This document shows positions 37,148-48,168 of a stretch of DNA of 64,000 bases, one piece after another. The notes below the pieces were generated by a model. The model searched no databases. It was not told the DNA's origin and worked only from the letters and a program-made list of their open reading frames with translations. The first letter of the stretch is position 1, and each line of letters starts with the position of its first letter. Origin of the DNA: Bimuria novae-zelandiae CBS 107.79 (Eukaryota; Ascomycota; Dothideomycetes; Pleosporales; Didymosphaeriaceae); assembly GCA_010015655.1 (NCBI GenBank), contig ML976732.1:153562-217561 (forward strand), in the 5' to 3' direction. Made by a program: the position numbers and the translations under genes.

Positions 37148-38204
37148 GTTGAGGGTTCCCTGTCGGTCTGACGAGAGGTGTCTGCTGCGCATTGTGGCGG
37201 CCCTACTGATAGAGTAATCGCATTGCAGTTCAACTGTGGCTCGCGAGGAATATCCAAAGGCCCGTGTATATAGGCTCAAAAAATGCCATCCGCCTAGAAC
37301 CTTGATTAATGAACATTTTAAGGCCTAGTACGTCCGTGGTTTCAGTTCCGTATTAATTAGTGAATTGCGTCACTGGATTGGGAGCGGAAGCTACCAGTGC
37401 TGACTAAGATATGACTACGATCAGAAACTGGAAGATGCCGTCGCTTGCTGGCTTCCCTACGTCCTAACATCATCTCTCTATTCACCATGGCAGCTCACAT
37501 TAATGGAAGAAATGAAGTAAAAATCTTGGGGACTGGCGATGCTCGAGAAAACGAACATGAGCCTTGAGGAACCAAGATCCCACCAAAACCCTACTACGCG
37601 CCAGACCTTCACGAGGCTCAGCAGAGCGTCGCGTTATTCTCCATAAACAAGAAACTATCCAGAGCCACATTTATGTCTTCTAGAAGCTGTTTTCGCGTCG
37701 CTTGGTAGCTGGAATAGGCCATACCCATGATCTCGTAACGACGCCACTGCCACAGCATCGCGTAAGCTGGGCAGCTTATTCATGCCACAGGAAACGAAAC
37801 AACGTGCATGGCTTATGCGACAGCCAGACGATGGAACTCCATTGAGGGTTGACAGCTGTCAGAGGATTGTGACAGCGCCCTACGTGCTCAGAAAAGAACT
37901 AGCGGCATCAGCTAGACATGGCGCGCGCATGTGCTGCGCGTGGCCTCTCAATGCCACGAATGTCTGGACCCTCTTCATCGTGACATATTCGAAAAGGAGA
38001 TATACCGAGGGCAACAGCCTCGATGGACATGTTGGGTATATAAATGGTAAGGAAGGCCGTTGAGAGCATCATCAGTCAGTCGCTGCTCAGAATCACTACT
38101 CTCAACCACCGCTTACAACCACCCACATTTTACTATCTAACGACAATACTCTCTCGCTCTTTTCTCAAGCCCTACTACAATACGTCGTTGGCCACGAGCG
38201 CACC
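37148..38204. other. Intergenic, no gene seen
   Basis: 1.06 kb upstream of the pectate lyase gene. One plus frame of 93 codons (37782-38063) has no recognisable feature. Confidence 0.4.
38037..38044 (+). promoter_or_regulatory. Putative TATA box of the pectate lyase gene
   Basis: TATATAAA lies 161 bp upstream of the proposed start codon, a reasonable distance for a fungal gene with a 5' leader of about 100 bp. Confidence 0.45.
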
Positions 38205-39711
38205 ATGGTCAATCTTACGCGCCTTGCCTGCGCGCTGGTCATCGCCAGCTTTGCTTCCTCCCAAGATATCCAGGGCGATTTCGCAAATGGTGGGGATACC
38301 GGAGGACATCCTGTAGCTCTTGGAGCCAGGAACCGACCAGGACCCCACCGTCGTCAAGCACAAGCAGGATTCGACGATGGAGGTCCTGGTCTGGAACCCC
38401 CTCCGGACAGCCTTGGTGATGATTTTTCTGGTCCCATTGCTGATGACTCTTCTGGTCCCATTGCAAACGCGCGTCGTCAAGCACGAACGGAAGCTGCACC
38501 TGGTAGACCAGCTCCTATTGCTGCGGTACCCCCTCGCGGGAACAAGAGACCAACAGGAGTCGGGCGTCGTCGAGAACGAACGGACGGTGTACCTTGTCCA
38601 CCACCTCCCACTGCTGTGGCACCGCCTCCTAACGGTAACAATGGTTGAGGAAGAGGAGGAGCACGCACGGGGCCTCCTGTAGCAATCGGAGCCGGCCTTT
38701 GGTAACTTCGCCGTCAAGGCTCGTGCCAACCCCAACGCTCGTGCGGAGAGCAAGGAGGAATCGGGTTCGAAGAAGACAACGGCGAAGGAGGAACCTACCG
38801 CCACCGAAGAAGCCCCTGAGGCCACACCCACCGGAGAAGCACCAGAGTCCGGCGGTGACTCCGAATCCGCTCCTGAGGCCACTGGCACCCCTTCCAAAGG
38901 CGGCAGCTCCGAAGGCGGTAGCTCTGAGGGTGGCAGCTCTGAGGGCGGTGGCTCTGAGGGCGGAAGCGGAAGCCCTAAAGGTGGAAGACCCCCGGCCGCA
39001 GGCGGTAGCTCTGAGGGCAATGCGACTGTTGGAACCGGCACCATGCCCGCTGGTGCTGGTACAAGTATTCTCTCCGAGCCCATGACCATCACTGGAGAAT
39101 TCGACGGCGGCATGGTATCTTTCGACCGCGGCGTTCAATGCGACGGGCAATCCGAGGGCGGCGATGCCGATGCCGTGTTCAATATCCAGGAGGGCGGCAC
39201 GCTCAAGAACGCCATCATCGGCGCAGCGCAGAAAGAAGGTGTCCACTGCCAGGGTTCCTGCACGCTCGAGAACGTCTGGTGGGAAGCAGTGTGCGAAGAT
39301 GCCTTTACAATTAAGGTCCAAGCTGATAGCGCTACAACCACCATCGCCGGCGGAGGAGCCTCAGGCGCTCAGGACAAGGTTTTCCAGCACAATGGCGGCG
39401 GAACTCTCTCGGTCAGCGGCTTCACCGTCAGCAACTTTGGCAAGCTTTACCGCTCTTGTGGCAACTTCAAGGAGAGTCCCGCTCGTCACGTTATCCTCGA
39501 TGGCATCAAGGCTAGTGGAGGCACTTCGACTCTCGTCGGGATCAACCCTAACTTCGGAGACACTGCGAAGATCACGAATTCGTGCGTCACCGGTACCAAG
39601 ACGATTTGCGAGGAATTCGAGGGCACCACCCCGGGCAACGAGCCGCAATCTGTCAGCGAGGGTCCCAACTCTACTTGTGTGTACACTGATGCCGATGTCA
39701 ACGCTTGCTAG
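38205..39711 (+). CDS. Secreted PL3 pectate lyase with long low-complexity N-terminal extension
   Basis: The catalytic part (from about 39070) is an unmistakable PL3 domain: SEPMTITGEFDGGMVSFDRG, GGDADAVFNIQEGGTLKN, IIGAAQKEGVHCQGSCTLEN, VWWEAVCEDAFTIK, QHNGGGTLSV and NFGKLYRSCGNF, ending with paired Cys. It is open upstream to 38683 and includes a GGSSE repeat linker. The Met at 38205 opens a different frame with a signal peptide (MVNLTRLACALVIASFASSQ) and three dibasic RRQA/RRRE-like units. Joining the two needs an intron; GTACCT at 38589 to the TGTAG ending at 38682 keeps phase 0, has a CTAAC branch and gives 470 residues, but the donor is weak. PL3 enzymes cleave pectate by Ca-dependent beta-elimination outside the cell. 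Domain call firm, 5' structure uncertain. Confidence 0.75.
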
Positions 39712-40537
39712 ACGTTGCCTTTCATCGTCGAGGAAGAAGATACACTCCCGCAGGGAGGGGTGTGCTGCGACGAACCGACAATTTGGGGGTTTATCCAAGC
39801 GCTTGAATCAGGGTGTTTCAAGCGCTATGGATGAGAGATGAGAGATGAGTTCTATGTCATTCTTTCTGTAGAGTAGATTTGAGTGGTGGTTGACGGTGTC
39901 GAGATCCAATCAAACAGAAGAAATACGCGAATTGGCCATTCGATTTTTTTTTCTACCCATGCAGTTCGTCTAGTGATTCTGTAATATGAAATCTCAAATG
40001 TGTTCTCGAAAAACTTCGACTGCAACTGCTGTCAGTGTTTTTGACTAATTGGAGAAGTCGAGAAATGGGTGAGGAAGAGCTTGGATGCGATCGTTGGAGC
40101 GAAAGGCTCCAGCTGCTATACTGACTTATGCTTCGGAGACAGCTACGAGCGTGAAAAAGTGTAGGGTTGCTCGGAAGGAACCTTGGAATAGGGATGAACG
40201 ATCTGCTACTCAGATAGCAGGCAAAATCTTTCACGGGGCCGGAGCCGCTTCTATTACGTTGAGGTGGCTGAAAGCATGCAGCGTCTTTGCACAGTATGTG
40301 GCGGCGTTTTTCGTGATTGAAACGATAGGACGTCAAAGAATTGCACCAGGGTAAGTGCAGTTGAACAGCACGCCTTCCTTCCTATTGTTGCGTTAGCACT
40401 TGCCACTCACTGACGTTACCTCTACTCGGGAAACGATTCGTCTCTTAGTTTCCACCCTTACTACTATTCAATTCATACCAGTCTTACTATTCACAGGTTT
40501 CACGTTCGTTGTTCATTTAATCTAAGAGCATACTGCC
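39712..40537. other. Intergenic, no gene seen
   Basis: 826 bp. Contains a short tandem GAGAGATGA repeat (about 39830-39849) and an eight-T run near 39944. Open frames overlap on both strands without family similarity. Confidence 0.4.
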
Positions 40538-41232
40538 ATGAACCGGTCGCGTTCAGCGAGGCAGACTCGTCGGCGTCCGTGGCGTTACAGACCGCGCTCA
40601 AGCGACTTTGCGCAACACGGGTCCGAAGATGGATCAAATCTGACGGTTTTGACCTCTCTCTGGGAGCCCAGAGTTTCCCATGAAGCAGTTGAGATCCGGT
40701 ACGTACAGCGCCATGCGGGCTCGAAGCCCTGAAAATGCATCTCCATTGACACAGGGCTAGAATTCGCAATCCAGAAGAGTCGAGCACACCAGCAAACAGC
40801 CATTCGAATGCTCTTATTTTACCTTCCATTAAGGATTTGGTCGACGTTGACGATACTCGCTCGCCTGGTCACTCGCATCCTCCGGTGTTGCCGTCAATTA
40901 GAGACTCGATCGAGAACGACAAGATTCGCTGGCCTAGTCTTGAGTCGTACAGCACACCGCGTCGTCAGTTTCGTAGTCGCTCACTTTCCTCGCGATCTGG
41001 AAGCGCTTCTCCGTCCGAGCGCAGCTCCGTTACGTATACGTCTACCGCCTCATCGCGTCTCATCACTCCCGCTAGTACTTCGAGGTTCAATATCACCCCC
41101 GCAAAAGCTCAGTCAATCCTGAATCATCGGCGCCTCAAAGCTTGGGCGAAGGATCGTAGCCGACACAGAGGGTTTCCTGAGATCAGTCAAAGCGGGAGGA
41201 TCCTCGAAATCAAAACCGACCCGGGGACCTAG
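40538..41232 (+). CDS. Small basic Ser/Arg-rich hypothetical protein, two exons
   Basis: A GTACGT donor at 40699 and an ACACAG acceptor ending at 40754 join 40538-40698 to 40755-41232 in one frame of 212 residues. The intron is 56 bp with a TTGAC branch-like site. The N-terminus is MNRSRSARQTRRRPWRYRPRSS, strongly basic; the middle has DLVDVDDTRSPGH and SIENDKIRWPSLESYSTP; then a Ser-rich stretch, and LNHRRLKAWAKDRSRHRGFPE near the C-terminus. No membrane segment, signal peptide or known domain. The splice continuity and the downstream TAG make it a plausible lineage-specific gene, possibly nuclear given the Arg clusters, but I do not recognise it. Confidence 0.45.
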
Positions 41233-42018
41233 AACGATCCCGACTGGTTGATGGTCCGCAAGAGGACAAGACCGCATGGGCCTTCACCCTTGGGAAGTGT
41301 CGTTTTTCCAGAGCTTGATGCATGATTTGATGTCAGAATAGTGGAGGCCTTGGGGTTCCCCAAGAGTACCAGTCCAAAGTCCAAAGCCCAATATTATTAG
41401 TTCTTTGCAGTCCTTCGCGTTCTTCCCCTGCCTTAATAGCAACAGAATATATGTACTGCGTCACCTGAAGACATACACTACAGGGTACCAGACATCGAGC
41501 TGAGCACTGTTTTAAAGAGATCGTCGCTCAGCAGAGTCGCAACCGCGAAGGGCCTGCAGTCTGCAAGCATACAGTCCCAGAGCAACACTTCTGCTACAGT
41601 TGTCTTCTATATTGCTTACCCAGTGACCACCATGTGTGATCTCTGCAGATGACAACCTACTTTACAGCCTCATCTTTGGCATCCTCAGTCTGCGAACTCC
41701 AACTCTTCGTCAGCCAACATCAACTCGTATGTTGCGACTCTCACACGAGATCAAGGTTTCGCGGGAATTTCCCGTTCCACTGCCCCGTTCTGCACGTGCT
41801 TTTTGCTCTCCCCATGCGGCAGTTGACCTGCGCATAGAAGTCCATCTCATCTCTTCAGCATCATCTCTTACCAAATTGTCACCCGATTTTTGCACGAATT
41901 GTACAACATGACAGATATTTCTCTGCGATACTCAATACTAGTTTAAACTCTATACCCCGGGCAATATGGGGTTGCAGGGCTATGATCGCTCATCTGACTG
42001 GGAAAGGGCCGGCCTGAC

Positions 42019-42025
42019 TTTAGCC
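42019..42025 (-). promoter_or_regulatory. Candidate XlnR/Xyr1 site (GGCTAAA) upstream of the xylanase gene
   Basis: GGCTAAA on the minus strand, 381 bp upstream of the GH10 start. This is the published consensus for the xylanolytic activator XlnR of Aspergillus and Xyr1 of Trichoderma. A seven-base match can arise by chance. Confidence 0.4.
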
Positions 42026-42334
42026 AGATGAGAAGCATCGTGTATAGTAGAAACGCCCAGAGCTTCAACAACCGTAGAGCGACCGTATTGGGAACTAACG
42101 TAGCCGCGCAACCGGACAGTCCGTCGCACAGGCTATGCCTGCGATATTGCTGCCGGCTCCGGGGATGGCAGTCGGCAGTGAAACCCCATGGGGTTTAATC
42201 TAGTCCATCTCTAGCGCGGCACAACCTCCACATTTCACCAAGCCCGAAAGATGTTCGTCTGGAGATGAATAACTATTTTGGGAAGGGAGCCGTGGAGTAG
42301 GTGGCGTGGTCCGGGGGTTCGACTCAGAGCGCAG

Positions 42335-42343
42335 TATAAAAAG
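42335..42343 (+). promoter_or_regulatory. Putative TATA box of the GH10 xylanase gene
   Basis: TATAAAAAG 63 bp upstream of the start codon, a canonical position and sequence for a strongly induced fungal promoter. Confidence 0.65.
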
Positions 42344-42405
42344 GATCGGATGTGGCCTGCGAGTTTTGTCTGTTCAGCTACCGGTAAACGATCAGCACAG
42401 CAGCC

Positions 42406-43457
42406 ATGAAGTTATCCCTCTACGCACTCCTCTCTGCCAGCGCTCTAGTCTCTGCATCCCCCCTGGCAAAGCCAGAGCCCGTATTCGATGAGCGCCAGGC
42501 TGCACAGAGTATCTCGGAGGCCATCGTGGCCAAGGGGAAGAAGTACTTCGGTACCTGCACGGATCCCAACCGCCTGAACACTGGCTCCAACGCTGCCATC
42601 ATCAAGGCAAACTTTGGGCAGGTTACGCCGGAAAACAGGTACGCCCCTCGCCCACCCTAACGCCCCTTTCCAACTAACACCCCTCCAGCATGAAATGGGA
42701 CGCCACCGAGTCCTCCAAGGGCAACTTCAACTTCGGCAACGCCGACCAAACCGTCAAATTCGCCACCGACAACAATAAGCTGATCCGCGGCCACACGACG
42801 GTCTGGCACTCCCAGCTCCCCGGCTGGGTGTCCTCGATCCGCGACAAAGCGACCCTCACCAGCGTCATGCAGAACCACATCAACACGCTGCTGGGCCGCT
42901 ACAAGGGCAAGATCTACGCCTGGGACGTCATCAACGAGATGTTCAACGAGGATGGGTCCTTCCGCTCATCCGTGTTCTACAACGTCCTCGGCGAGGACTT
43001 TGTGCGCATTGCGTTTGAAACTGCGCGTGCGGCCGACCCTGACGCGAAACTGTACATTAACGACTATAACTTGGATAGCGCGAGTAATTCGAAGACGCAG
43101 GCTATGGTGCGCAATGTGAAGAAGTGGATTGCCGCCGGGATCCCGATCGATGGCGTGGGCTCGCAGGGCCACTTGACGAGCGGGCAGGGCGCGAGTGCGC
43201 CGGCGGCCATGGCGGCGCTGTGCGGTGCTGCGAGCGAGTGTGCGTTGACGGAGGTGGATATCCAGAATGCGCAGCAGAGCGACTGGACGAACGTGGTCAA
43301 CGCGTGCATGAAGCTGAGCAACTGCGTCGGTATCACGGTGTGGGGTGTACGCGATAGCGACTCGTGGAGGCCGAGTGGGAACCCGCTGCTGTTTGATTCG
43401 GGATACAAGGCGAAGACGGCTTACAACACTGTTCTGGCTGCTATTAATGCGGCTTAG
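42406..43457 (+). CDS. Secreted endo-1,4-beta-xylanase, GH10
   Basis: Exons 42406-42638 and 42689-43457, 50-bp intron (GTACGC donor, CTAAC branch, CTCCAG acceptor), 333 residues. Signal peptide [17 protein letters not shown], then a KPEPVFDER pro-region. GH10 landmarks follow: [12 protein letters not shown], the splice-spanning [27 protein letters not shown], the acid/base Glu161 in [12 protein letters not shown], and the nucleophile Glu266 in CALTEVDIQ, with [14 protein letters not shown] near the end. No carbohydrate-binding module is attached. Cleaves xylan backbones outside the cell. Upstream TATA box and possible XlnR site fit carbon-source control. Confidence 0.97.
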
Positions 43458-43564
43458 GAGGGTATGTAGGGTGTGTTTGTATATACTAGGTCAACTGTAT
43501 ATACTTCCCGTAAAACGTGCAAATAAAGTCTTGTCGGTCGTTCTAGTCGTGTCCCTTTGCTCTT

Positions 43565-46010
43565 CTACTCTTCTTTGAGGAAGTCATTTATGTCCGTCCC
43601 CTTCATGGCGCGGATGATGCCTGCGCCTGCTTTGCGGCTCGCACCCTCCTCCACTTGTCTTGTCCAGAAGACATCGGCTGCCGTCATTCTTACACTCTTT
43701 CTACGCTCTCTTTCCACGACGTCCAGGTGACCTCTCTTCATGGAGCTGGCTTCTAATTCATCGAGATGCTTTTTCCTCTCTGCATACAGCTCAGATCGCT
43801 CTTTCCGGATATGCTCCGATCCTATAGCGTGCAACGCCCATCTCACGGCGGCTCGGAACAAGAGGAATATGTGCTCCGACGCAAAGATGGTGATGGGCAG
43901 CGTCCACCACCTGTCTAGCCCATAAATTGTCGAATTGCTGAAGCCGAACAGATGCACGATCGCCGCGGATGTCAGACTACCGAGCCAAGTCAAGGCCTCC
44001 AAGCTGGCAACCCATGGCCCAATGCCATCGTTTCGAATAGGCGTTGGTCGCTGGTGTTCGATTGAGATCTTTACAATGTCGGCCCGAAGCTCGAACCAGT
44101 TGTTGATGAAGAAGCCTATGGGGATGAGTGGCCATACTGGACTGAAAAGCGCAAGATACCCAAACTGGAGCACCATCTCAGAAATGTCATCGTGCACATC
44201 ATAGGGCGCGAGAGAAGCTTGTTTGCGTACGCGTCGGAGGAATTTAGCCTCGATAGGATCATCGCCCCTGACAAACTTGGTCTGGCGGCCGAGAGCAAAA
44301 GTATGCGTGGTGCGATAGGTACGCCACCAGTCTCTAACGCTGTTTTTGAAGTATGGTAAAGCGAGTTCCTCGATCGCGCTTGAAAGTTGGCCAGTGACAG
44401 TCAGCGTTATGACCTCATTGCGCAATTTGTTGGGATCGACATGGAAGACGAAGTTCGGATCTGCCTTAACGCCCGCGAGGGAGAGGAGATAGGTTCGCAG
44501 ATGCGGGATGAATGTTTGCCCGAACGGTACGTAGACGAACGCAACGAGAAAAATGGGTAGGTAATTGGAGATGGACTGCAACACGAAGATCTTTTGCGTG
44601 AGTGACATTTCGTAATAATCCTCCGTGCGGTGGTTCTCGTATTCCGTAAGTCGAGCAGCCAGCTTCTCGAGGTAGTTGTTGATGAAAGGCAAAAGAAGAG
44701 CGAGAACAACGGTAGGGATATATTCCTGTTCACGTTCAGTACGGGAAATATTTCTTGAAACCCGGAAGGCGCTCCCTGTAATCACCCGGTTCTTGGGCCT
44801 AGTACAATAGGTGGGCATTGACTTACTAGATAGTAATCGTACGGCCCGTCATAGCCTTCAACGATGAAGGTCTCCAGTGCAAATACGGTTGCGATGACGA
44901 ATGTAAGCAGGATAGTGCTCAACCCCAGGAAAGGTACGGCGGCCAACTGACGAATGATACGCTTGCGCCTGGGGAAGATATGGTGTACCCGACCAGCGTC
45001 GTCGACGACTTCTTTCTCGTATTGGAACTGAGGCCTATTAACCTTCAGTTTACCCACTCCTCGTACTTTCCAGCGAATCGACAAGTCAATTTCCCTGATC
45101 TTCCAAGACTCCAAGAACACCGTACACCATACGCAGATGATGACCGCGAAAACAAGTGAGTACTTGGGCAGAAAAGCCCAAGCCAGCACACCGACCACGC
45201 AAGGGAAGATGAGGGCGAGGAAGTAGGATTGGATAAAAGCGAAGTAGAAGGCCACTTTGGTACCCCAGAGGTCGCGGATTTGATCCAGGTCGTCCACTGT
45301 TAAAAAGAACTTTTTACTCAGGTGAACGAGCAGCTTCGTGTTCGTGCGAGGATTATGTAGTGGGAAGACGGACGCAACGTTCTTCCATTTTCCGAATCCC
45401 GGTGTAATACCTGCGCCACCGAGCTCCCTGGTCCAGGTGACGAGGTGATAGAGAGACATGAGGTCTTCGGCTTCATTAGCACCAGCTACGACGGTATTAG
45501 AGCTTCCGCCTGGATGCTTTTTGGTGATTCCATAGAGCCAGTCTTTCACTCTGCCGATCGGTTAGAAAAGCGTTCCACGCGTTACTAGGGCATTAATCTA
45601 GTATCATTTCATCCGCTCCAAGTTGTACCGATTTCTCCAGTTGAATTCATGGGGTAGAATCCGCGGCATCTTGTTTTCAAAATTTAACGTACCGAGAGTG
45701 ATGCACGGTATTACCGAGTAACTCGCGTGGTGCTTGCACAAAGACAAGGAGCGACTCTTCGTAGCCCGCACGGACCTCCGTCTGTAACCCCACAGATTCG
45801 AGATCGTGAAGTAGCGCAGTCAGTTCTTTTGTTGCAGCACTGACATCTGGGCAATTTAGTGAAATCTACGAATGCATTTTGGCAAATCTTACCTAGCTGG
45901 CTGTAATCATAAACAATGACATATTTATCGTTGTAGGCAATGTGCGCAGTTGTAGGGTCATCTACGAGGGCGGTGTCTACGCTTCTCAACGTAAATTCAG
46001 GAACTTGCAT
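43565..46010 (-). CDS. TMEM16/anoctamin family protein (fungal lipid scramblase or Ist2-like)
   Basis: Four exons, 46010-45893, 45846-45693, 45550-44827 and 44725-43565, give 718 residues in one frame. The N-terminal cytosolic domain has HIAYNDKYVIVYDYSQL, VSAATKELTALLHDLESVGLQTEVRAGY and SRVKDWLYGI. The membrane part shows the anoctamin signatures LTEYENHRTEDYYEMSLTQK, the long SNYLPIFLVAFVYVPFGQTF helix, EMVLQFGYLALFSPVWPLIP and INNWFELRADIVKI; the acidic residues in the last two belong to the Ca-binding site known from nhTMEM16 and afTMEM16. About ten helices are expected. The C-terminus is charged and helical. Fungal members move lipids between leaflets or tether ER to plasma membrane. 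The third intron (101 bp) was placed by matching the DYYL-EYIPTVVLALL join to the family. Confidence 0.92.
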
Positions 46011-46795
46011 GCTGCTAGCATCTCAATGCGAACACCCTGCTCGATGGAGCCCTTAAAGCGGCGTGGTGGCCTTGAGGCGCGGAACCGGCGATGTCGTACG
46101 TGGACTTGAAAGTTCAGCCAAGTTTCAGATTCGGCACGCTCGGCAGTGGGCCCAAGCTCGTTCGTCACGAAGGTTGTATGCGAGCTGGGATAGAACTAAA
46201 AGTCAAGAATGAAGATAGGGTAGAGATCTAGATTTGAGGACTCCGTGTCGTGAGGAGAGCTCGGGGTCAAGCGCTGCACGTCCATGCGCTGCATGTCCAT
46301 GCCCGAGCTGTGGCTAGCTGACGCAGCAGCGCGTCTAGGGGTTAGAAGGTGTCCATCTCGTATCATTGGTCTTAGTGGTAAGGCAATATCAGCAGGATCC
46401 ATTCTGTGAGACGACATGATACCAGCACATAGGTAGCAAAAGAATGGCCAAGGACGGTTGGACCCTGGAAGAAAATCCGGTTCACGTGGATGTCCTCGTT
46501 GGAAGTGGTCAAGTGCAACTGATGTCGTAACCCTGCTAGCGTGAATAATATTCCTCGACGCGTCAACATCTGGAGTCTTTCGCGCTAGGCGTTCTTTCAT
46601 TGTCGAACAATCCGCTTTGCTTCTATTTGTAGCCACTCATGTAGACAAAGATGTGCAGCGACGCCCGCATTGTCTTTGTGCTATCCAGCAATGGTGCACG
46701 TATTAATACAGCAACGCTGTCCAACGCATACTGCAAGCAATCCATTACCGGCAGCATATCATCTTAGTATTCAATTTCATTCCATCCTCGAAGAA
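46011..46795. other. Divergent intergenic region
   Basis: 785 bp between the TMEM16 and DUF2293 starts. A 146-codon minus frame (46636-46196) fills part of it; it has no domain, no splice partner and ends LDLYPIFILDF, so I leave it uncalled. Confidence 0.4.
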
Positions 46796-47368
46796 ATGGC
46801 CCCCAAAGAAGTCAAAGTCGGACCCAATGCCCCTATGCCGAAAGGCTATGACTTCCTCAAAAAGGGCATCAAGTACAAGACGCTCCACTCCCGCCGGCTC
46901 ACTCACGAAGCAGGCAAGACCGTCTACGTCGTCGAGCAGAACAAAAAGGTCCTCGGCATCCGTGTACCCAAAGACATACTCTCCCACGTCCATGCGCAAG
47001 CAAACCAAACACTTTCCGCCCGTACGCTTGCCACCGAGAAACGCGACAACGCCGCCATCCGCCAAGCAGCTGCCGAAGTGGACTCGCAGTTCCCCAAAAT
47101 ACCAGAGCATGATAGAGAATTAGTGCTGAAGCATGGCTTCAAGAAGTACTCAGGAAGGGTCGGGCGGACCAGCATGATCCCGCTACCGCGTAAGGTGCTG
47201 TATGCGGTCATCGCGCACATCAGGCATAGGCATACCAATTACGACAAGCTGTTGGACTCAGGGGTCGCTAGGGACGAAGCGAGGAAGCGCATCCAGAAGA
47301 AGATGCAGGAAAAGCTGAGGGAGTGGGGTTCAACGCGAGGTAGGAGGAAGAGCTCAGCATCAGCATAG
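46796..47368 (+). CDS. DUF2293 domain protein
   Basis: Single exon, 190 residues from the Met at 46796, chosen over an upstream in-frame start because MAPKEVKV begins a compact basic protein and the preceding codons look like leader. The C-terminal half carries the DUF2293 features: AAAEVDSQFPKIPEHDRELVLKH, SGRVGRTSMIPLPRKVLYAVIAHIRHRHTNYDKLL, DEARKRIQKKMQEKLREW. It is strongly basic and ends with RGRRKSSASA. The family is widespread in Pezizomycotina and has no known function; its basic character suggests nucleic-acid contact, which is inference. Confidence 0.85.
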   Translation: MAPKEVKVGPNAPMPKGYDFLKKGIKYKTLHSRRLTHEAGKTVYVVEQNKKVLGIRVPKDILSHVHAQANQTLSARTLATEKRDNAAIRQAAAEVDSQFPKIPEHDRELVLKHGFKKYSGRVGRTSMIPLPRKVLYAVIAHIRHRHTNYDKLLDSGVARDEARKRIQKKMQEKLREWGSTRGRRKSSASA

Positions 47369-48168
47369 GCTTTTGCTGATTGTTCGAGACCTATCGTGGT
47401 ACTTTGAAAGCTCTAGGCGGGCAGATAGCGAAAATCTATTCAAGGGGACGTGATAGATAAGTTGTTGAATTTCACGTACCGTCCATAGCGCGTGTCTTTT
47501 CGATCGGTATCATTGTGTTATTATTATTGGTGCTCGTTACCATCCATGAGAGACCATTTTTCATCTTCGGTTGTATTCCTTTTTTATCTGTGTATTTTAT
47601 GTAGCGTGCTGTCCGACTCATCTCATTACTAGATAATCGCGCTTCAACAGCCCCTTCGCTAAGCATACGACACGAATACGTCAACTCATGATGCAACAAC
47701 AGCAAAGCAGCCTTAAGTCCGCTTACATCCATCGTAACGGTTACGCTCTGACACCCGTATGAGCAGTTTCGGCCCCGAACGCTTGTCAACGTCCCATTGA
47801 TCAATAATTGTTGTTGTACCCTCGGGGTCGGAACTACAATGTCCCCGAAACCGTGACTTGACGTAGCTCCGACAATGGTCGCAACACTGCTTGATTGGGA
47901 CTCAGCGAACCCAGGTACTACGATCTTGGTGTCCAGCTAAAGAATCGCCTAAATAGAGTACGAATAGCCATCATGATGATGCTAGAGAACGGAGTTAAGC
48001 ACATGGCATAGGCCCTTCCATAGGATATAAGGACGCAGCATACTTCGTAGAGCAGACTACATATATGATACCACAACTCGCCACGGTCAGTAATCTTATC
48101 CACGACCTCATTACTTTTCTACACAGTGCTATACCCTTTACCGTTCCCCACCCCTCGCCCATACCACC
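47369..48168. other. Intergenic, no gene seen
   Basis: 800 bp between two plus-strand genes. A TTATTATTATT-like AT stretch at about 47517-47530; otherwise featureless. Confidence 0.4.

Larger units (their letters stand above)
41233..42405. other. Intergenic, promoter of the GH10 xylanase
   Basis: 1.17 kb with no credible gene. Contains the xylanase TATA box and a candidate XlnR/Xyr1 site listed separately. Confidence 0.45.

Noticed and set aside
42300..42345. T-arm-like GGTTCGACTC suggesting a tRNA
   Set aside because: No matching acceptor, D or anticodon stems around it; it lies in the xylanase promoter next to the TATA box.
46196..46636. 146-codon minus-strand frame between TMEM16 and DUF2293 genes
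   Set aside because: Could be a small gene, but nothing beyond an open frame supports it.
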